Shown: positions 61,433-64,000 of the stretch, piece after piece | How the letters are laid out: each line of letters starts with the position of its first letter | How positions within the stretch are numbered: position 1 is the stretch's first letter | Assembly (NCBI GenBank): GCA_910586225.1 | Contig: CAJUIL010000001.1 | Span: forward strand, 62,001-126,000 | Direction: 5' to 3' | Source: an uncultured Eubacterium sp. | Lineage (GTDB): Bacteria; Bacillota; Clostridia; Lachnospirales; Lachnospiraceae | Length of the DNA stretch: 64,000 bases | Made by a program: the position numbers and the translations under genes | The notes under the pieces: model-generated | The model's database searches: none | What the model saw: the letters and a program-made list of their open reading frames with translations, nothing else | What the model was told of the DNA's origin: nothing

Positions 61433-63155
61433 TTCCTGCTGCCTCCTTTTGCTGAAGCATATCATACCGGCCGCCGTCAATCAGCACTTCTTTTCCACGG
61501 AAAGCAAATCCATAGATACGGATCCTTTCTTTTGAAATACCCTTTGCTTCCAGTACGGCACTGTACTTTTTCACAAGTATTTGTTTCCATGCAGCGCGTA
61601 CCGTATCCTGCAACGATGCTTCTGGTGCTTCCTGCACCTTAAACTCTAAAATAATCCCATCATCCAGAACCGCGTTTTTGGGTTCCATCAGGACATCATA
61701 TCTTCCGTCCCCGCTTTCCCGATTTGACGTGATCGTATAGATTTCCCTCAGATCCGCGATCAGCCCCAATACAAAACCATGATAAAAATTTTCCGGCTGC
61801 TTGAACCTTGATACCTTCCTTCCGGTATCAAAGCTGCTGAAAGTTTCCTGCGCGATCACATTCAAATATTCATTCATATACTTTTTATTATCAGAAAGGA
61901 GCGCATCTGTAAATGTATCATATTTCAGCTCTCCATTAGAAAACCATCCTGTAACGATCTCATCAAATGCCGCGCGGGACTCTCGATTTGTGAGAGACAG
62001 CGTATACTCTTCCTTCCCTCTTCTATTTATTTGTATGCGATCTATTTTCAGATACCCGCCTGCAAGAAAAAGACTCCAGACAGCATCCGCATCATGATCC
62101 AGCTGGCTGTAGGCGACCTCTTCCTCTATCGTAACATTCCGAGTACCTCCGTTTAACAAGTCCTCCATTATTATTTTTATCTCTGCTCCGTTTTCCCGGA
62201 TCAATTTTTCGATCAAACGATTCGAACTCGTATGCGCCCAATAAGGAGCAATCTTTTTCTCTGCCAGCAGGTTCAGGACAGACCATGGATTATAAATATG
62301 CCCACAGCTGCCAAATTGAAATCCATCATACCATTGCTGCACTTCTGCTTTTTTATGCGACAGCCCATACTCCTCCAGAGCCAGAAAAACCTCTTCTTCT
62401 GTAAATCCGAACGCGAATGCATATTTGGGGGATGTAACCGTGATCACCTTTAAATTATTTAAGTCCGAAAATATAGATTCCTTGCTTACTCTTGTGATCC
62501 CGGTCAGTATCGCCCGCTCCAGATACGGATTTGTCTTAAACGACGAATGAAACAGGCTCCTTGTAAACAGAAGCATTTCTTCCCAATACCCCGCCAAATA
62601 CGCTTCCTGCATCGGCGTATCATATTCATCCAACAAGATAATTACATTTTTACCATAATAACGGGCTAAATATCCAGACATTCTGTTTAAAGCGGCTGAA
62701 GCAGCTGCATCGCTCATCGTATCTGAAATGCTGTTGAAGTATTCTTTCTCCTGCAAAGCCAATGTATCATGATCCAGCAAAAAACGATTCTGCATATACA
62801 CACGTACAATTTCCTGGCAGATCATTTCCCTAGCAGTTGCAAAGCAGCTGCTTTTTATTCCGGCAAAGCTCAGATTTAATACTGGGTAGCTTCCCTGCAG
62901 CCCTCTGAGCTTTTCTTCCTTCCAGATGCTCAGCCCGCGAAACAGCTCCCCTCGGCCAGCATAATTTACAGAAAAAAATTGTTCTGTCATACTCAGCGTA
63001 AGCGTTTTCCCAAAGCGTCTCGGACGGGTAATCAACGTCACTTTATCCCCATTCTCCCACCATTCCCGGATAAAATCTGTCTTATCTACGTAAAAGTAAT
63101 TACCTTCTATTATTTTTTCAAAGTTGTCCAACCCAACCGCGGCTGTCCGTGCCAA
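61425..63155 (-). CDS. AAA-ATPase-like / PD-(D/E)XK nuclease-like protein
   Basis: 576 residues. N-terminal AAA-ATPase-like domain: FYVDKTDFIREWWENGDKVT, Walker A-like RPRRFGKTLT and Walker B-like NVIILLDEYDTPM. The C-terminal part has the DUF1703 nuclease-like motif GRYDVLMEP and ILEFKVQEA (Asp, then Glu-x-Lys). The TTG at 63155 lies seven bases after GGAGG and gives the family start (ARTAAVGLDNFEKI). These genes are widespread in gut anaerobes in many copies; function unknown. Confidence 0.87.
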   Translation of the reverse strand: MARTAAVGLDNFEKIIEGNYFYVDKTDFIREWWENGDKVTLITRPRRFGKTLTLSMTEQFFSVNYAGRGELFRGLSIWKEEKLRGLQGSYPVLNLSFAGIKSSCFATAREMICQEIVRVYMQNRFLLDHDTLALQEKEYFNSISDTMSDAAASAALNRMSGYLARYYGKNVIILLDEYDTPMQEAYLAGYWEEMLLFTRSLFHSSFKTNPYLERAILTGITRVSKESIFSDLNNLKVITVTSPKYAFAFGFTEEEVFLALEEYGLSHKKAEVQQWYDGFQFGSCGHIYNPWSVLNLLAEKKIAPYWAHTSSNRLIEKLIRENGAEIKIIMEDLLNGGTRNVTIEEEVAYSQLDHDADAVWSLFLAGGYLKIDRIQINRRGKEEYTLSLTNRESRAAFDEIVTGWFSNGELKYDTFTDALLSDNKKYMNEYLNVIAQETFSSFDTGRKVSRFKQPENFYHGFVLGLIADLREIYTITSNRESGDGRYDVLMEPKNAVLDDGIILEFKVQEAPEASLQDTVRAAWKQILVKKYSAVLEAKGISKERIRIYGFAFRGKEVLIDGGRYDMLQQKEAAGNE

Positions 63156-63170
63156 AGCAAGCACCTCCTT

Positions 63171-64000
63171 TTACCAGCTCAATAACACCCGTATCGCACA
63201 CATATAATAATAAATAACCGGAAGCGGGATTTTACGGAGCAGCTGCGGATGCTCTACCGAAAGCTTCCGGTTTGCAGCTGCAAGCGCGCCTGCCAGCCTG
63301 TGATTCCACCGCTTGTCCCGGTATTTAAAGGTTAAGGCGCGCTTTTGGCTAATGAGCACCTTCTCTGCAGACAGCGGAACTGAACAGATATCCCCCTGCC
63401 GCTGTGCCTGCTGCAGCATTCGAAGCGCTTTTTTGCTCCGAATGACGCATCCGGTATATTTTATTTTATGCTTTTTCATCTCTTTTAGCCAGACGTCTCC
63501 AAAGCTGATATCGGCAAGCTCCGCAAATTGGTCCTGACAGGAAAGGCAGCGCTTTTCAATAAAAAAATACGCGTTCTTATAAGCACAGATCGATCTTGTA
63601 TAGGAAAAGTCGGTTTTTGTACCGTCCGTATAATACAGGCTTGCGATACCGCGCCAATGTCCTCTGCGATAATACAGACGCTCCGCCTTCGCACGCGTAA
63701 TGTGCAGCTGATCCAGTGCAAGCTCCGTTGCTTCTTTTTTATGCGCACCGCTGCAAAAAAGCCCGATTTTTAAGACGACCTTTTCCCTCAGACTTTCCTC
63801 TTTTTCCAGTACCCCACAAAACGCCCGCATCATGCAAGGCGTCAGCACAACGGCAAGCCTGCCGTCAAATTCCCGCAGCTCATCCAAATGCGCCAGCATC
63901 GGAAAGCTTAAATAAACGCTGGAAGCCGCGTCGCGGATCTGTTCTTCTGTAACAGCAACATACGTCTGATACGTCAGCTCTCCGGTTTCCGCAAAAGCGG
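63171..64000 (-). CDS. Coenzyme F420 hydrogenase/dehydrogenase beta-subunit (FrhB) family protein, 5' end outside window
   Basis: About 276 residues are present; the frame is open to the edge (ETGELTYQTYVAVTEEQIRD). Family motifs: LTPCMMRAFCGVLEK, KIGLFCSGAH and EKRCLSCQDQFAELADISFG followed by DVWL. The paired Cys suggest iron-sulphur or zinc binding. In Firmicutes, such proteins often lie with polysaccharide pyruvyl transferases in cell-surface glycan clusters; that context is not visible here. Confidence 0.85.
   Translation of the reverse strand, partial: AFAETGELTYQTYVAVTEEQIRDAASSVYLSFPMLAHLDELREFDGRLAVVLTPCMMRAFCGVLEKEESLREKVVLKIGLFCSGAHKKEATELALDQLHITRAKAERLYYRRGHWRGIASLYYTDGTKTDFSYTRSICAYKNAYFFIEKRCLSCQDQFAELADISFGDVWLKEMKKHKIKYTGCVIRSKKALRMLQQAQRQGDICSVPLSAEKVLISQKRALTFKYRDKRWNHRLAGALAAANRKLSVEHPQLLRKIPLPVIYYYMCAIRVLLSW

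Noticed and set aside
1..64000. CRISPR arrays, tRNA or rRNA genes, insertion sequences
   Set aside because: No repeat-spacer pattern, cloverleaf, rRNA segment or transposase was recognised by reading both strands.

Overview
The window comes from a spore-forming, flagellated member of the Firmicutes, most likely Lachnospiraceae or a close clostridial relative. The basis is a PolC-type polymerase, SpoIVA, an anaerobic (class III) ribonucleotide reductase, chemoreceptors, a sigma-D-type flagellar promoter, UppS/Dxr/IspG isoprenoid genes in the usual clostridial order, and strong GGAGG ribosome sites throughout. No rRNA, tRNA, CRISPR array, phage or insertion sequence was recognised.

Layout. 1-9.7 kb (minus strand): a housekeeping operon running polysaccharide deacetylase, bactofilin, pyrH, frr, uppS, cdsA, dxr, rseP, ispG and the first third of polC (cut by the window edge). 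10.0-12.7 kb: three cytoplasmic-looking proteins of unknown function behind a sigma-D-type promoter, one with a FliD-like C-terminus. 12.9-15.3 kb (plus): a chemoreceptor and an FMN-binding lipoprotein. 15.4-17.5 kb: a metallo-beta-lactamase-fold hydrolase and an M56 protease. 17.9-26.1 kb (minus): spoIVA, pgeF, yraN, FlhB-like and FliK-like proteins, rnhB, two signal peptidases, rbgA and rplS. 26.3-33.4 kb: an unknown protein, a MATE exporter, a decayed AmmeMemoRadiSam locus, hemW and lepA. 33.7-36.1 kb: a LacI regulator, a free-standing PTS EIIB domain and a HAD phosphatase. 36.2-40.8 kb: a chemoreceptor translationally coupled to two STM4012/STM4011-type radical SAM proteins, the second fused to a HAD domain. 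41.0-48.9 kb: enolase with a cysteine-rich insertion, a GGDEF/EAL protein, a structured RNA element, an XRE/MecA-like pair, nrdD with paired NrdR-like boxes, and hisB with a small coupled ORF. 49.2-51.9 kb: a candidate type I toxin-antitoxin locus and a PadR-DUF1700-DUF4097-PspC envelope operon. 52.0-53.3 kb: an AT-rich DUF1828/DUF6978 pair. 53.4-61.1 kb: a complete sialic acid locus (nagB divergent from nanE-nanA-SSS transporter-nanQ-nanK-rpiR-nagA), which carries sialic acid through ManNAc, ManNAc-6-P, GlcNAc-6-P and GlcN-6-P to fructose-6-P. 61.1-64 kb: a DUF1905 protein, an AAA-ATPase/PD-(D/E)XK protein, and the 3' part of an FrhB-family gene.

The best candidates for undescribed biology are the receptor-coupled STM4012/STM4011 radical SAM operon, the sigma-D-controlled secreted-protein-like cluster, the structured RNA starting at the mecA-like stop codon, the XRE/MecA-like module, the DUF1828/DUF6978 island, and the enolase insertion. 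All family assignments were made by reading motifs and were not checked by database search.
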